The notes beneath the pieces were generated by a model that saw only the letters and a program-made list of their open reading frames with translations, ran no database searches and had not been told where the DNA came from. A DNA stretch of 64,000 bases, taken from contig JBAOIH010000001.1 of assembly GCA_037045645.1 (NCBI GenBank), forward strand, positions 1,581,001 through 1,645,000, read 5' to 3'. Position numbers and translations under genes: made by a program. The first letter of the stretch is position 1; every line of letters begins with the position of its first letter. Shown here one piece after another: positions 47,704 to 58,879 of this stretch. This DNA is from Nocardioides sp. Lineage in GTDB: Bacteria; Actinomycetota; Actinomycetes; Propionibacteriales; Nocardioidaceae.

Positions 47704-50427
47704 TCACTCCAGCCCGTCGAGCCGCCGCATCGCCACCGTGGCGAGCACCAACTCCCCCGACTCGTCGCTGGCGTCGCAGTCCACGACCGCGTCGATGACC
47801 CAGTCTCGATGTCCCTCGGGATCCAACAGCGTTTGGCGTACGCGCCGAATCCTGGCGCGGGCCCCCTCTTCGACACCCACGGGTTCACCGGTCGCCACCT
47901 CGCCGATCGCCAGGAGTGCCGGTCCACGCGCATCTCCGGCGGTCAGCAGGGTGTCGTGCTCGGTGAAGTACGCCTCGATCGCGTCGTCCCAGCCCGATCG
48001 GCCGACACCGACCGCGCGAGGCGGCTCCGTCCGGTCGGCCGCGGCGCGTTCGAGCCGCATCAGCGCGTCCAGGTCGTCGCGCGCGACCGCCTCCACGCGC
48101 GCGAACATCGCATTGCGAATCGCGATCTCGAACGCGCGGGTGCTGGAGAAGGGCCGCGGCGGCGGCGCCGCCGGAGCGCCAGGATCGCGCACCAGGTCGG
48201 GATCGGAGAGCCCCTCCCACTCGTCCAGCAGCGACGAGTCGGTCTGGCGGACCGTGTCGCCGAGCCACTCGATCAGGTCATCGAGTTCCGGCGGTCGGTG
48301 CGCGTCCGGCACCGTATGCCGCAGCGTGCGATAGGCGTCGGTGAGATAGCGCAGCACCAAACCCTCGGAGCGGGCGATCTCGAAGCGCTTGACGAAGTCC
48401 GTGAACGACATCCCCTGCTCCCACATCAGTCGCACGATCGACTTGGGGTTCAGCGCGTCGGGTGAGAGCCACGGATGCGTCTCGCGATAGATCTCGTACG
48501 CCGGTTCGAGCAGGTCGAGCAGCGGCTGCGGCCAGGTGACCTCGTCCAGGATCGCCATCCGCTCTTCGTACTCCACGCCGTCGGCCTTGAGTTCGGCGAC
48601 GAGTTCGCCGCGGGCGATGTTCTGCTGCGCGAACAGGATCTGGCGCGGCGCCTCCAAGACCGCCTCCACGACCGAGAGCACATCGAGGGCGTACGTCGCA
48701 GATTCGGGGTCGAGCAGATCGAACGCCGCCAGCGCGAAGTGCGAGAGCGGCTGGTTGAGGGCGAAATCCGGCGGCAGGTCGACGGTCAAGACATAGCGGC
48801 GACCGAACTCGTCGGGTGTGTCGAGCCTGGTGATCACGTCGGAGCGTACGAGCGACCGGGCCAGCCGCAGCGCGCGCCGCGACAACTTCACCTGCTGCTT
48901 GCGCTGCTCGTGGTTGTCGGTCAGCAGACGCCGCATCACCGAGAACGCGTCCTCCTCGCGGGAGAGGACGTTGATGAGCATCGCGTTGTCGACCTTCATC
49001 CGCGAGACCAGCGTCTCGGGGATGCCCTCGACGAGCTTGGTGAAGGTGGCCTCACTCCACACGACGGTGCCTGGTGGCGGCTTCTTGAGATGCGGCTTGG
49101 AGTTCTTCTTCGCATTCGCGGCGTTCTTGGCCGCCGACTTGGCCTTGGCCGCCTCGTTCTCGATCACATGCTCAGGAGCTTGGACGACGACGTAGCCCGT
49201 CGTGTCGAAGCCGGCCCGCCCGGCACGACCTGCGATCTGCTGGAACTCCCGGATCCGCAGCACCCGGTCTCGTTGGCCATCGAACTTCGCCAGCCCGGTG
49301 AACAGCACGGTGCGGATCGGCACGTTGATGCCGACCCCGAGGGTGTCGGTGCCGCAGATGACGCTGAGGGCTCCGGCCTGCGCGAGCCGCTCCACCAGAC
49401 GCCGATACTTCGGCAGCATCCCGGCGTGGTGCACGCCGATGCCGACCCGCAAGAGCCGCCCCAGCGTCTTGCCGAATCCGGCCCCGAAGCGGAAGCCCTC
49501 CATGATCTGCTTGCGCATCTCCCCGGAACTCGCCACGCCGGCGCTCGTCCCCCCGGCGCTCGTCCCCCCGGTGCTCGTGCCCGTCCCCCCAGTGGTCGTG
49601 CCCGTCCCCCCGGTGCTCGTCCCCCCGGTGGTCGTCCCCCCGGTGGTTGAGGAGCGCCGAAGGCGCGTCTCGAAACCACTTCGCTGCAGACTCACCGCAT
49701 GCTCCACCGCCGCCGCCTGCGTCGGATGCACCACGTAGACCGGCGCCTGCCCGGTCTCGACGATCTCCCCCAACGCTTGCGGCAGCGGTGTCAGCGACCA
49801 AGAGAAGACGAGGGGTACGGGCCGCTCGGCATCGGCCACCACTTCGACCTCTCGGTGCGTACGCCGCAGAAGATCATCGCGCAGCCAGCCCACGTCGCCT
49901 AACGTCGCGGACATCAGCAGGAACTGGGCATCCACCAGTTCGAGCAGCGGCACCTGCCACGCCCAGCCCCGGTCGGGTTCGGCATAGAAGTGGAACTCGT
50001 CCATCACCACGAGGCCGACGTCGGCCGCCCGCCCCTCACGCAAGGCGATGTTGGCGAGCACCTCTGCGGTGCACGCGATGATCGGCGCGTCGGCGTTGAC
50101 CGCCGCGTCTCCGGTCAGCATCCCCACGTTGTCCGCACCGAACGTGGCGACCAGGTCGAAGAACTTCTCACTCACCAGCGCCTTGATCGGGGCCGTGTAG
50201 AACGACACCCGATCCGCCGAGAGCGCCTCGTGGATCGCCGCCGTAGCCACCAGCGACTTGCCCGAACCGGTAGGCGTGGCGAGCACCACGTGCGATCCGG
50301 AATACAACGCCAGGATCGCTTCCTCCTGATGTTCATACAGCGACAGCCCGCGCGCGGTGGCCCACGCGGAGAACGCGTCGTACGCCGCGTCGGGACCTCC
50401 CGAGGTGGCACCCAAGTGAGCCGTCAT
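47704..50427 (-). CDS. DEAD/DEAH-box RNA helicase with repeat insertion
   Basis: 907 residues. Ski2-like helicase: ATPTGSGKS (about 50-58), DEFHFY (143-148), MSATLGD, then domain 2 with GVGINVPIRTVLFTGL and QQIAGRAGRAGFDT, and a long C-terminal domain (DUF3516 type). Between domain 1 and 2 lies a foreign low-complexity stretch, residues about 250-303, made only of Gly, Thr, Ser and Ala repeats preceded by GFETRLRRSST. The core motifs are intact. ATG 50427 shares a base with the xerD stop. Confidence 0.9.
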   Translation of the reverse strand: MTAHLGATSGGPDAAYDAFSAWATARGLSLYEHQEEAILALYSGSHVVLATPTGSGKSLVATAAIHEALSADRVSFYTAPIKALVSEKFFDLVATFGADNVGMLTGDAAVNADAPIIACTAEVLANIALREGRAADVGLVVMDEFHFYAEPDRGWAWQVPLLELVDAQFLLMSATLGDVGWLRDDLLRRTHREVEVVADAERPVPLVFSWSLTPLPQALGEIVETGQAPVYVVHPTQAAAVEHAVSLQRSGFETRLRRSSTTGGTTTGGTSTGGTGTTTGGTGTSTGGTSAGGTSAGVASSGEMRKQIMEGFRFGAGFGKTLGRLLRVGIGVHHAGMLPKYRRLVERLAQAGALSVICGTDTLGVGINVPIRTVLFTGLAKFDGQRDRVLRIREFQQIAGRAGRAGFDTTGYVVVQAPEHVIENEAAKAKSAAKNAANAKKNSKPHLKKPPPGTVVWSEATFTKLVEGIPETLVSRMKVDNAMLINVLSREEDAFSVMRRLLTDNHEQRKQQVKLSRRALRLARSLVRSDVITRLDTPDEFGRRYVLTVDLPPDFALNQPLSHFALAAFDLLDPESATYALDVLSVVEAVLEAPRQILFAQQNIARGELVAELKADGVEYEERMAILDEVTWPQPLLDLLEPAYEIYRETHPWLSPDALNPKSIVRLMWEQGMSFTDFVKRFEIARSEGLVLRYLTDAYRTLRHTVPDAHRPPELDDLIEWLGDTVRQTDSSLLDEWEGLSDPDLVRDPGAPAAPPPRPFSSTRAFEIAIRNAMFARVEAVARDDLDALMRLERAAADRTEPPRAVGVGRSGWDDAIEAYFTEHDTLLTAGDARGPALLAIGEVATGEPVGVEEGARARIRRVRQTLLDPEGHRDWVIDAVVDCDASDESGELVLATVAMRRLDGLE
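49525..49682. repeat. REP-like element plus tandem repeat inside the helicase gene
   Basis: At 49645-49682 the plus strand reads TGGTTGAGGAGCGCCGAAG then GCGCGTCTCGAAACCA, an imperfect palindrome (arms GGTTGAG/CTCGAAACC and GCGCC/GGCGC) of the kind I recall scattered in Nocardioides-type genomes. It runs into a tandem array of 15- and 21-bp units (minus strand GGGACGACCACCGGG and variants) to about 49530. Both parts are in frame with the helicase. Confidence 0.75.
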
Positions 50428-51371
50428 CAGCGTGCCCTGGGATGCGACGTGGCGAAGACCTCGCGCAGGTTGTCGACCGTGACCAGCGTGTAGATCTGCG
50501 TCGTGGTCACCGACGCGTGTCCGAGCAGTTCCTGGACCACGCGTACGTCCGCCCCACCCTCGAGCAGATGCGTCGCGAACGAGTGCCGCAGCGTGTGCGG
50601 CGAGACGTCCTTGTCCACGCCAGCCCGATCGGCCGCACCGACCAGGATCGCCCAGGCAGACTGGCGCGAGAGCCGACCGCCTCGCGAATTGAGGAAGACG
50701 GCGGCACCAGGCGCGGCCCTGACCGAAGCCTTCTCGAGGATCGCGGGGCGGCCTCGGGTCAGCCACGCGCCGAGCGCGTCCGCGGCGTACGACCCGAGTG
50801 GCACCATCCGCTCCTTGGCACCCTTGCCGCGCAACAGCACCGCGCCGTCGACCAGATCGACGTCATCCACGTCGAGCCCGACAGCCTCGGAGATGCGCGC
50901 GCCGGTGCCGTACAGCACCTCCAGCAACGCCCGGTCGCGCAATGCCAATGGCGTATCAGCCGACCCGGCAGCGGCCAGGATCGCCTCGACCTCCGCCAGC
51001 GACAGCGCCTTGGGCAGTCGCTTGGCCGCCGAGGGCGGCTTGACCGACGCAGCCGGGTTGTCCTGGGCCAGGCCATCGAGGACCGCGAACTTGTGGAACC
51101 CGCGCACCGCGACGACCGTACGAGCAGCCGACGACGCACTCAACGCAGGATGCTCCTGGTCGCCCTCGCGCAGCCGCATCAAGAACTCGGTAATGGTGGC
51201 TTCCTGCACGGAGCCCAGATCCTCGATCCCCTGGCCCGCCAGGAAACCGCGATAGCGGCGCAGGTCGCGTGCGTACGACTTCAAGGTGTTGTCGGCCAAG
51301 CCTCTCTCTACCGACAGGTGGTCCAAGTACGTCCGCACGGCGCGCGCCACAGCATCAGCCAAGGAGGCCAC
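50427..51371 (-). CDS. xerD: Site-specific tyrosine recombinase XerD
   Basis: 314 residues. SAM-like N-terminal domain, then the full catalytic set: Arg159 (GTGARISE), Lys183, His259-xx-Arg262 (SPHTLRHSFATH), His285 (LLGHAS) and Tyr294. XerC/XerD resolve chromosome dimers at dif under FtsK control; a dif-like site is at 2633-2660. GTG start 51371 lies inside the end of the NUDIX gene, a 17-bp overlap. Confidence 0.94.
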   Translation of the reverse strand: MASLADAVARAVRTYLDHLSVERGLADNTLKSYARDLRRYRGFLAGQGIEDLGSVQEATITEFLMRLREGDQEHPALSASSAARTVVAVRGFHKFAVLDGLAQDNPAASVKPPSAAKRLPKALSLAEVEAILAAAGSADTPLALRDRALLEVLYGTGARISEAVGLDVDDVDLVDGAVLLRGKGAKERMVPLGSYAADALGAWLTRGRPAILEKASVRAAPGAAVFLNSRGGRLSRQSAWAILVGAADRAGVDKDVSPHTLRHSFATHLLEGGADVRVVQELLGHASVTTTQIYTLVTVDNLREVFATSHPRAR

Positions 51372-51939
51372 GCTCCTTGACCGCCAACACCGCGAGCGCC
51401 ACCGGTGCGTCCTGCAGGCGTCCGTCCAGCACCGCGGCGAGCAGGTCGGCGTACGGCACCCAGAAGGGCTCGATGTCGATCTCCTCGTGGTGCAGTTCGA
51501 AGTCGCCGCGATCCGCAGGCGTCAGGTCTGTGGCCAGGTAGTAGTGCAGGAGTTCGCTGGTGATGCCGGGCGAGGAGTAGGTGCTCAGCAGTGGCGTCCA
51601 CGTGGCTGCCGACAACTGCACCTCTTCTCGCAACTCCCGCTTCGCCGCCTCGACCGGGTCCTCGTCGACCGCGTCGAGGAGTCCTGCCGGGAGTTCGACG
51701 AACGTACGCTGCGCGGGGTGGCGGTATTGCCTCAGGCAGCACACCCGCTGCTCATCATCCAAAGCCAGGACCACCACAGCGCCGGGATGTTCCAAGACGA
51801 GCCGTCCGAAGCTGCCGCCCACACCGTCCGGCCGACGGATCAGATCCTCACGAAACGCCATCACCCAGTCCGTGCGGTAGTGGTCGGTCGAGGAATCGAC
51901 AGGCCAGGCTGTCGGTTCGTCCCGCAGATGCTCGTCCAC
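51355..51939 (-). CDS. NUDIX hydrolase (ADP-ribose pyrophosphatase-like)
   Basis: 194 residues from GTG 51939. The Nudix box is present with small changes: LLDAVDEDPVEAAKRELREEVQL (REL and EE kept, the first Gly one place off and the last Gly replaced by Gln). VELPAGLL before it fits ADP-ribose pyrophosphatases, as does synteny with Rv1700. Divergent from pepN with only about 16-24 bp between starts. Confidence 0.88.
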   Translation of the reverse strand: MDEHLRDEPTAWPVDSSTDHYRTDWVMAFREDLIRRPDGVGGSFGRLVLEHPGAVVVLALDDEQRVCCLRQYRHPAQRTFVELPAGLLDAVDEDPVEAAKRELREEVQLSAATWTPLLSTYSSPGITSELLHYYLATDLTPADRGDFELHHEEIDIEPFWVPYADLLAAVLDGRLQDAPVALAVLAVKERGLLG

Positions 51940-51963
51940 GGGTCGGACACTACTGTGACCGAC

Positions 51964-54432
51964 ATGACTGCCGAACAGATCCTCTACCTCACCCAGGACG
52001 AGGCGAAGGCCCGCTCGCAGATCCTGTCCGTCGAGCGCTACGACATCGAGGTCGACATGCGCGACCTGCTGGAGGGAGAGGTCTGGCGTTCGGTCTCGAC
52101 CGTACGATTCACCTGCTCCGAGCCGGGTGCCTCGACCTTCGTCGACGTGGTGGGTGAGGTGCACTCCGCGCAACTCAATGGCCAGGAACTCGACCTTTCC
52201 ACCCACGCCGGTGGTCGGCTCCCGCTGTCCGGCCTGACCGCAGACAACACCCTGGTGGTGTCGATGTCGCAACACAACACCGGATCCGCCGAGGGCATCC
52301 TGCGTACGGTCGACCCGACCGATGGGCTGGTCTATGTCTGGACCTCCTTGGAGGCCGACGACGCGCGCCGGGTCTGGGCCTGCTTCGACCAGCCGGACCT
52401 CAAGGCACCACACCGATTCGTCGTCACGGCACCCGAGTCGTGGGTGGTGACCTCCAACGGCGCCCCCGAGTCGATCACGCAGGCGCCAGACGGCGACGGC
52501 CGCGTGTGGACTTATCCCGACACTCCCCCGCTCTCGACGTACGTGGTGGTAGTCAACGCCGGCCCGTTCCACGAGATCCGCCAGCAGCACGATGGCTACG
52601 ACCTCGGCTTCTTCTGTCGCCAGTCGCTGATCCCCCACTTGGAGCGCGATCTCGACGAGATGGTCACGGTGACCCGGCAGAGCCTGGCCTTCTTCGCCGA
52701 CAAGTTCGGGATTGCCTTCCCGCAGGAGCGTTACGACCAGGTCTTCGTTCCCAACCTCGGCGGCGCGATGGAGAACTGGGGCTGTGTCACCTACGGCGAT
52801 GCGCAACTGTTCCGTACGCCGGGTTCCTACATGCAGCGCGAGACGCGCGCGGAGTTCATCCTGCACGAGATGGCACACATGTGGTTCGGCGATCTCGTCA
52901 CGATGCAGTGGTGGGACGACCTGTGGCTCAACGAGGCGTTCGCGTCGTGGGCCTCGTGCTGGGCGCTGGGACGCGTGACCCAATTCGACGACATCTGGGC
53001 GACCTTCCTGGCCGGCTTCAAGAAGCAGGCGTACGAGATGGACATGAGCCCGGCTCGCCACCCCATCCGCGGCGAGGTGCCCGACGTGTCGGTGGCGCTG
53101 GCCAACTTCGACGCGATCACCTATCTCAAGGGCCAAAGCGTCCTGCACCAACTGATGGCCTACATCGGCGAGGACGCGTTCGTCGCAGGCTTGCAGGCGT
53201 ACTTCGCCAAGCACGCGTGGAGCAACACCCGACTCTCCGACCTGATGGACGAGTACGCCGCTGCCGCGGGCCAGGACCTGACCGAGTGGACGTCCGCGTG
53301 GCTCGATCGAGCCGGCCCGGACGTGATCAGCCTGGACGCGATCAGCCTGGACGGCGCGACGGTCTCGGCGCAGTCCCCGGACGAGGCTGGCCCCCGTCCG
53401 CACCGGTTCGACATCGCCCACTACGCGGTCGGTGACACTCTGAGCGCCACCGGGGTCACCGAAGTCTCCCTCGTCGGCTCCTCCCAGGACGTCGGCGTGC
53501 TCGACGGCGAGTTGCATCTGCTCAACTCCAGCGACGTCACCTACGCGGTCGTACGCCCGGACGCACGCTCGCAGGAAATCATGTTCGACCGGGTAGCCGA
53601 ACTGCCCGACCCGTTGTCTCGCGCCGTGGTCATCAACACCGCGACCCAGTTGCTGTTGCTCGGCGAACTTGCCCCCCGAATCGCGGCGAAGGCGGCCACC
53701 AAGGCACTTGCGAGCGAGCCCGTGGCAGGACTCGCGGAGAGTTTCGCGAGCCAGGGCTACCTGTTCGCCGACCGCTGGGCTCCGGGGGCGGAGTCAGCCG
53801 AACTGAAGGCCGCGCTGGCCGAGGCCTGCGTACGCCAGGTCGACCGCCCCGACGCCAGCCAGGCAGCCCTGCGGATGCTGGCCCAGTGTGCGACCAGTGA
53901 CGCAGACTGGGCGATCCTGGAGGAGGCCGCCGCGAAGGCGACCGACACCGACCTCACCTGGCGGATGCTTGCTCGCCGAGCCGAACTGGGAGATCTCGAT
54001 CGTGCTGCCGCCGACGCGTTGCTGACCGCCGACCCGGATCCCGACGCCCACATCCGGCACCTCATGGTGCTGGCTCAGGCCCCGGACACCGAGTCCAAGG
54101 ACGAGGTCTGGAAGGCGTTCTTCGTGGATCGCTCGGTCCCCGCGAGCCGTGAGACGCTCGTGTTGGGGCAGATGTTCTGGCGGTCGGCACAGCACGAGCT
54201 GCTGGAGCCGTACACCTATCGCTACCTCGACGAACTCACCCGGATGGCCGGAGGCTTGCTCAACCAGGGCGTGGTCATCCGCGCGATGTATCCGCAAGGA
54301 GTGGGCGACGCGGCTTTCGCGGACGCTGCCGAGCACGCGACGAGCGGCGATGCGATCAGTGCGTACGCCAAGAACCAGGTGCGTGCCCAGACCTTCGTGC
54401 TGCGTCAGATCCTCACTGCTCGCACCCGCTGA
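51964..54432 (+). CDS. pepN: Aminopeptidase N (M1 family)
   Basis: 822 residues. Substrate motif GAMEN (267-271), zinc site His301-EMA-His305 and Glu324 (NEAFASWA). Removes N-terminal residues from peptides in the cytoplasm. A GTG three codons earlier (51955) is an alternative start. One of few plus-strand genes in the right half. Confidence 0.95.
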   Translation: MTAEQILYLTQDEAKARSQILSVERYDIEVDMRDLLEGEVWRSVSTVRFTCSEPGASTFVDVVGEVHSAQLNGQELDLSTHAGGRLPLSGLTADNTLVVSMSQHNTGSAEGILRTVDPTDGLVYVWTSLEADDARRVWACFDQPDLKAPHRFVVTAPESWVVTSNGAPESITQAPDGDGRVWTYPDTPPLSTYVVVVNAGPFHEIRQQHDGYDLGFFCRQSLIPHLERDLDEMVTVTRQSLAFFADKFGIAFPQERYDQVFVPNLGGAMENWGCVTYGDAQLFRTPGSYMQRETRAEFILHEMAHMWFGDLVTMQWWDDLWLNEAFASWASCWALGRVTQFDDIWATFLAGFKKQAYEMDMSPARHPIRGEVPDVSVALANFDAITYLKGQSVLHQLMAYIGEDAFVAGLQAYFAKHAWSNTRLSDLMDEYAAAAGQDLTEWTSAWLDRAGPDVISLDAISLDGATVSAQSPDEAGPRPHRFDIAHYAVGDTLSATGVTEVSLVGSSQDVGVLDGELHLLNSSDVTYAVVRPDARSQEIMFDRVAELPDPLSRAVVINTATQLLLLGELAPRIAAKAATKALASEPVAGLAESFASQGYLFADRWAPGAESAELKAALAEACVRQVDRPDASQAALRMLAQCATSDADWAILEEAAAKATDTDLTWRMLARRAELGDLDRAAADALLTADPDPDAHIRHLMVLAQAPDTESKDEVWKAFFVDRSVPASRETLVLGQMFWRSAQHELLEPYTYRYLDELTRMAGGLLNQGVVIRAMYPQGVGDAAFADAAEHATSGDAISAYAKNQVRAQTFVLRQILTARTR

Positions 54433-54460
54433 CTCGCAGACTGTGCCGGGTCGGTCTGGG

Positions 54461-56170
<1,710 letters not shown>

Positions 56171-56198
56171 GCCTACAACAGGTCACAGGTCTTCGTGG

Positions 56199-57929
56199 TC
56201 AGCGCGCCGACCGCGATTGCGCGGCCTCCAGGAGTTCGACGGCGTGTGCCTGGGCGCTGTCCGACTCCTCGACTCCGGCCAGCATCCGGGAGAGTTCACG
56301 TACGCGTCCCGGCTCGTCGAGCACGGTGAGCCCGCTGGTGGTGACGACACCGTCACTGGACTTCTCGATCAGCACGTGGCGATCCGCGAAGGCCGCGACC
56401 TGAGGGAGGTGGGTGACCACCAGCACCTGAGCGTCCTTGGCCAAGCGCGCGAGCCGGGCACCGATCTCGGTCGCCGCTCGTCCGCCCACGCCGGCATCCA
56501 CCTCGTCGAAGACGAACGTCGGCACGTCACCGGAGCCGGCCAAGACGACCTCGAGTCCCAACATCACGCGGGAGAGTTCGCCGCCGGATGCGGTCTTGGC
56601 CAGGGAGCGTGGCTCGGATCCGGGGTTGGCGGCCAGACGAAACTCGATCTCGTCGACGCCTGTCCGACCGAAGGCGACCTCGCGTGACCCCACGGTGAGT
56701 CCGTCTGTCGTCACGTCGCGTTGTTGTACGACCAGGGCGAGCCGCGCGTGCGGCATCGCCAGCGCGTTGATCTCCTCTGTGACCCGGGCAGCCAGGTCGG
56801 CCGCAGCGTCGGTCCGCAACTGCGACAACTCCCCCGCCGCAGCGCCCAACTGCGTACGCAATGCCGCCCGCTCGGCGCGCAGCGTCTCGATCCGGGTGTC
56901 GGAGTCGTCGAGTGTGACGAGTCGGCGCGCGGCGTCCTCGCTCCAACGCAGCACGTCCTCGATGGTGTCGCCGTACTTGCGTTGCAGTGCGGTGAGTCCG
57001 GCGCGCCGCTCGGACACGGCGGCAAGCCTTGCCGGGTCGACGTCGACGTCGGCGGCGTACGAGGCCACGTCGGCCGCCAGGTCGGAGAGCAGATAAGAGA
57101 CCTCGGCCAGCCGCTCGGCTAGCCCGGCCACCTCCGCATCATGCTCGCGTACGGCCTCCAACACCCGACGTGCCGCGGCCACCGCGCCGAGCGCGTCCGG
57201 GGCCTCGCGCTCGCTGCTCAGCGCTTCGCGGGCCGCTTCGGTGTGGGTGCGCAGCGTGTCGGCGTGTCCCAGTCGCGACTCCTCCTGCGCGAGCCTGACA
57301 TCCTCCCCGGACTCGGGCGCCAACGCTGCGATCTCGCCGAGCCCGAAACGCAGCAGATCGGCCTCGCGTGCCCTCTCCCGGGCCAGGTCCACGAGTTCAC
57401 GCAACTCGGCCTCAGCAGCGACGAGGCGGTCGTACGTCTCGACGTAGGCACCGAGAGTCTTCTGCAACGCCACCCCACCGAAGTGGTCGAGAGCGTCGAG
57501 TTGGGCCTGTGGTCGCACCAACCGGTGCTGATCGGACTGACCATGGACGGCGACGATGGGGGCAGTGAGCTCAGCCAGGGCCGCGATCGGCACCGCAGCA
57601 CCACCCACGAATGCACGAGAGCGGCCTTCCGCCGCGACATGGCGAGCGAGCAGGACGCCCTCGTCCTCCACGACTCCGCCCAGTCCTTCGACCCCTGGTC
57701 GGATCAGTGCCAGGGAACGAGCCGCCACGATCCCCTCGATCCGCGCCTGACGCGCTCCGGTGCGTACGCCGCCGGAGTCCGCACGGCCCCCCAACAACAG
57801 GCCCAGAGCCGTGACGATCATCGTCTTGCCTGCGCCGGTCTCACCGCTAACCACGGTCAGCCCGGGCCCCAGCGGCAGCGTCGACGACTCGATCACTCCG
57901 AGGTCGGTGATCCGGAGTTCCTCGATCAC
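56199..57929 (-). CDS. recN: DNA repair ATPase RecN
   Basis: 576 residues, SMC-like: Walker A SGETGAGKT near 29-37, two coiled-coil arms (ELRELVDLARERARE region and ALRTQLGAAAGELSQL), signature ASGGELSRVMLGLE and Walker B FVFDEVDAGVGG. Acts in double-strand break repair. GTG 57929 overlaps the nadK stop (GTGA). Confidence 0.94.
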   Translation of the reverse strand: MIEELRITDLGVIESSTLPLGPGLTVVSGETGAGKTMIVTALGLLLGGRADSGGVRTGARQARIEGIVAARSLALIRPGVEGLGGVVEDEGVLLARHVAAEGRSRAFVGGAAVPIAALAELTAPIVAVHGQSDQHRLVRPQAQLDALDHFGGVALQKTLGAYVETYDRLVAAEAELRELVDLARERAREADLLRFGLGEIAALAPESGEDVRLAQEESRLGHADTLRTHTEAAREALSSEREAPDALGAVAAARRVLEAVREHDAEVAGLAERLAEVSYLLSDLAADVASYAADVDVDPARLAAVSERRAGLTALQRKYGDTIEDVLRWSEDAARRLVTLDDSDTRIETLRAERAALRTQLGAAAGELSQLRTDAAADLAARVTEEINALAMPHARLALVVQQRDVTTDGLTVGSREVAFGRTGVDEIEFRLAANPGSEPRSLAKTASGGELSRVMLGLEVVLAGSGDVPTFVFDEVDAGVGGRAATEIGARLARLAKDAQVLVVTHLPQVAAFADRHVLIEKSSDGVVTTSGLTVLDEPGRVRELSRMLAGVEESDSAQAHAVELLEAAQSRSAR

Positions 57930-58879
57930 GTCTCCGCGCTCCTGCGTTGTTCTCGGCGGCGCTCGGCCGCACCGCGCCACCCCTGCACAGGCAGGTCGAA
58001 CTTGGCCACCAACCGGTCCGCGAAGGGCGCCGGGTGGAGTCGCACCAGCGGTACGGGGGTCGCCCCGCGACGGACCTCGATCCGAGCCCCGGGTGGCAGG
58101 TCGACGGCTCGCCGTCCGTCGCACCAGAGCACACCGGACGCAGACGTGCGCGACAGCACCTCGATCGCCAACGTAGAAGTCGGCGACACCACCATCGGCC
58201 GCGCGAACAACGCGTGCGCGCTGATCGGGACCATCAGCAGCGCCTGCACTCCCGGCCAGACGATCGGGCCGCCGGCGGAGAAGTTGTAGGCGGTGCTCCC
58301 AGTCGGCGTCGCGCACACCACGCCATCACAACCCCAGCGTGAGACCGGCCGGTCATCGATCTCGACGACCACCTCGAGCATCCGCTCACGGGCCGCCTTC
58401 TCGACGCTTGCCTCGTTGAGGGCGAAGCTGCGCAGCACGACCTCGCCGTCGTGCCAGACGGTGACGTCGACAGTCAGTCGATCCTCGATCTCGTAGCGAC
58501 GCTCGATCACTGCCGAGACGACGCTGTCGAGATCCTCGGCTTCGGCTTCGGCAAGGAAACCCACATGGCCGAGGTTGATACCCAGCAACGGGGTGCCGCT
58601 GGCGTGGGTCACTTCGGCCGCGCGAAGGATCGTGCCATCGCCTCCGATGACCAGGGCCAGTTCGCATCCCTGACCGGCATCGTCTAGCGAGTCGGTGAGT
58701 TCAACCTGGCCGTCGACACCAAGCGAGGCCGCGTCGTCGGTCGTCATCCGGACGGTCAGGCCCGCGCCGAGGAGAGCTGCGAGCGTACGAGCCGCCGCGT
58801 CACGCGCATCGTCTCGTCCGGTATGCGCCAGCAGCAACACCGTGCGGCCAAGCAGCATGTCCTCTCCGCGCACCGTCAT
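57926..58879 (-). CDS. nadK: NAD kinase
   Basis: 317 residues. GGDGT motif (79-83) and the glycine-rich GVVCATPTGSTAYNFSAGGP. Phosphorylates NAD to NADP. Coupled by 4-bp overlaps to tlyA and recN. The C-terminus is basic. Confidence 0.95.
   Translation of the reverse strand: MTVRGEDMLLGRTVLLLAHTGRDDARDAAARTLAALLGAGLTVRMTTDDAASLGVDGQVELTDSLDDAGQGCELALVIGGDGTILRAAEVTHASGTPLLGINLGHVGFLAEAEAEDLDSVVSAVIERRYEIEDRLTVDVTVWHDGEVVLRSFALNEASVEKAARERMLEVVVEIDDRPVSRWGCDGVVCATPTGSTAYNFSAGGPIVWPGVQALLMVPISAHALFARPMVVSPTSTLAIEVLSRTSASGVLWCDGRRAVDLPPGARIEVRRGATPVPLVRLHPAPFADRLVAKFDLPVQGWRGAAERRREQRRSAET

Noticed and set aside
49525..49650. CRISPR-like array in the helicase gene
   Set aside because: The units are 15-21 bp direct repeats without unique spacers and stay in frame with the protein.
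51940..53517. A 720-residue minus-strand frame opposite pepN, joined to the NUDIX gene
   Set aside because: The extension is the antisense shadow of an intact M1 peptidase with all catalytic motifs; only the NUDIX part at the 3' end is real.
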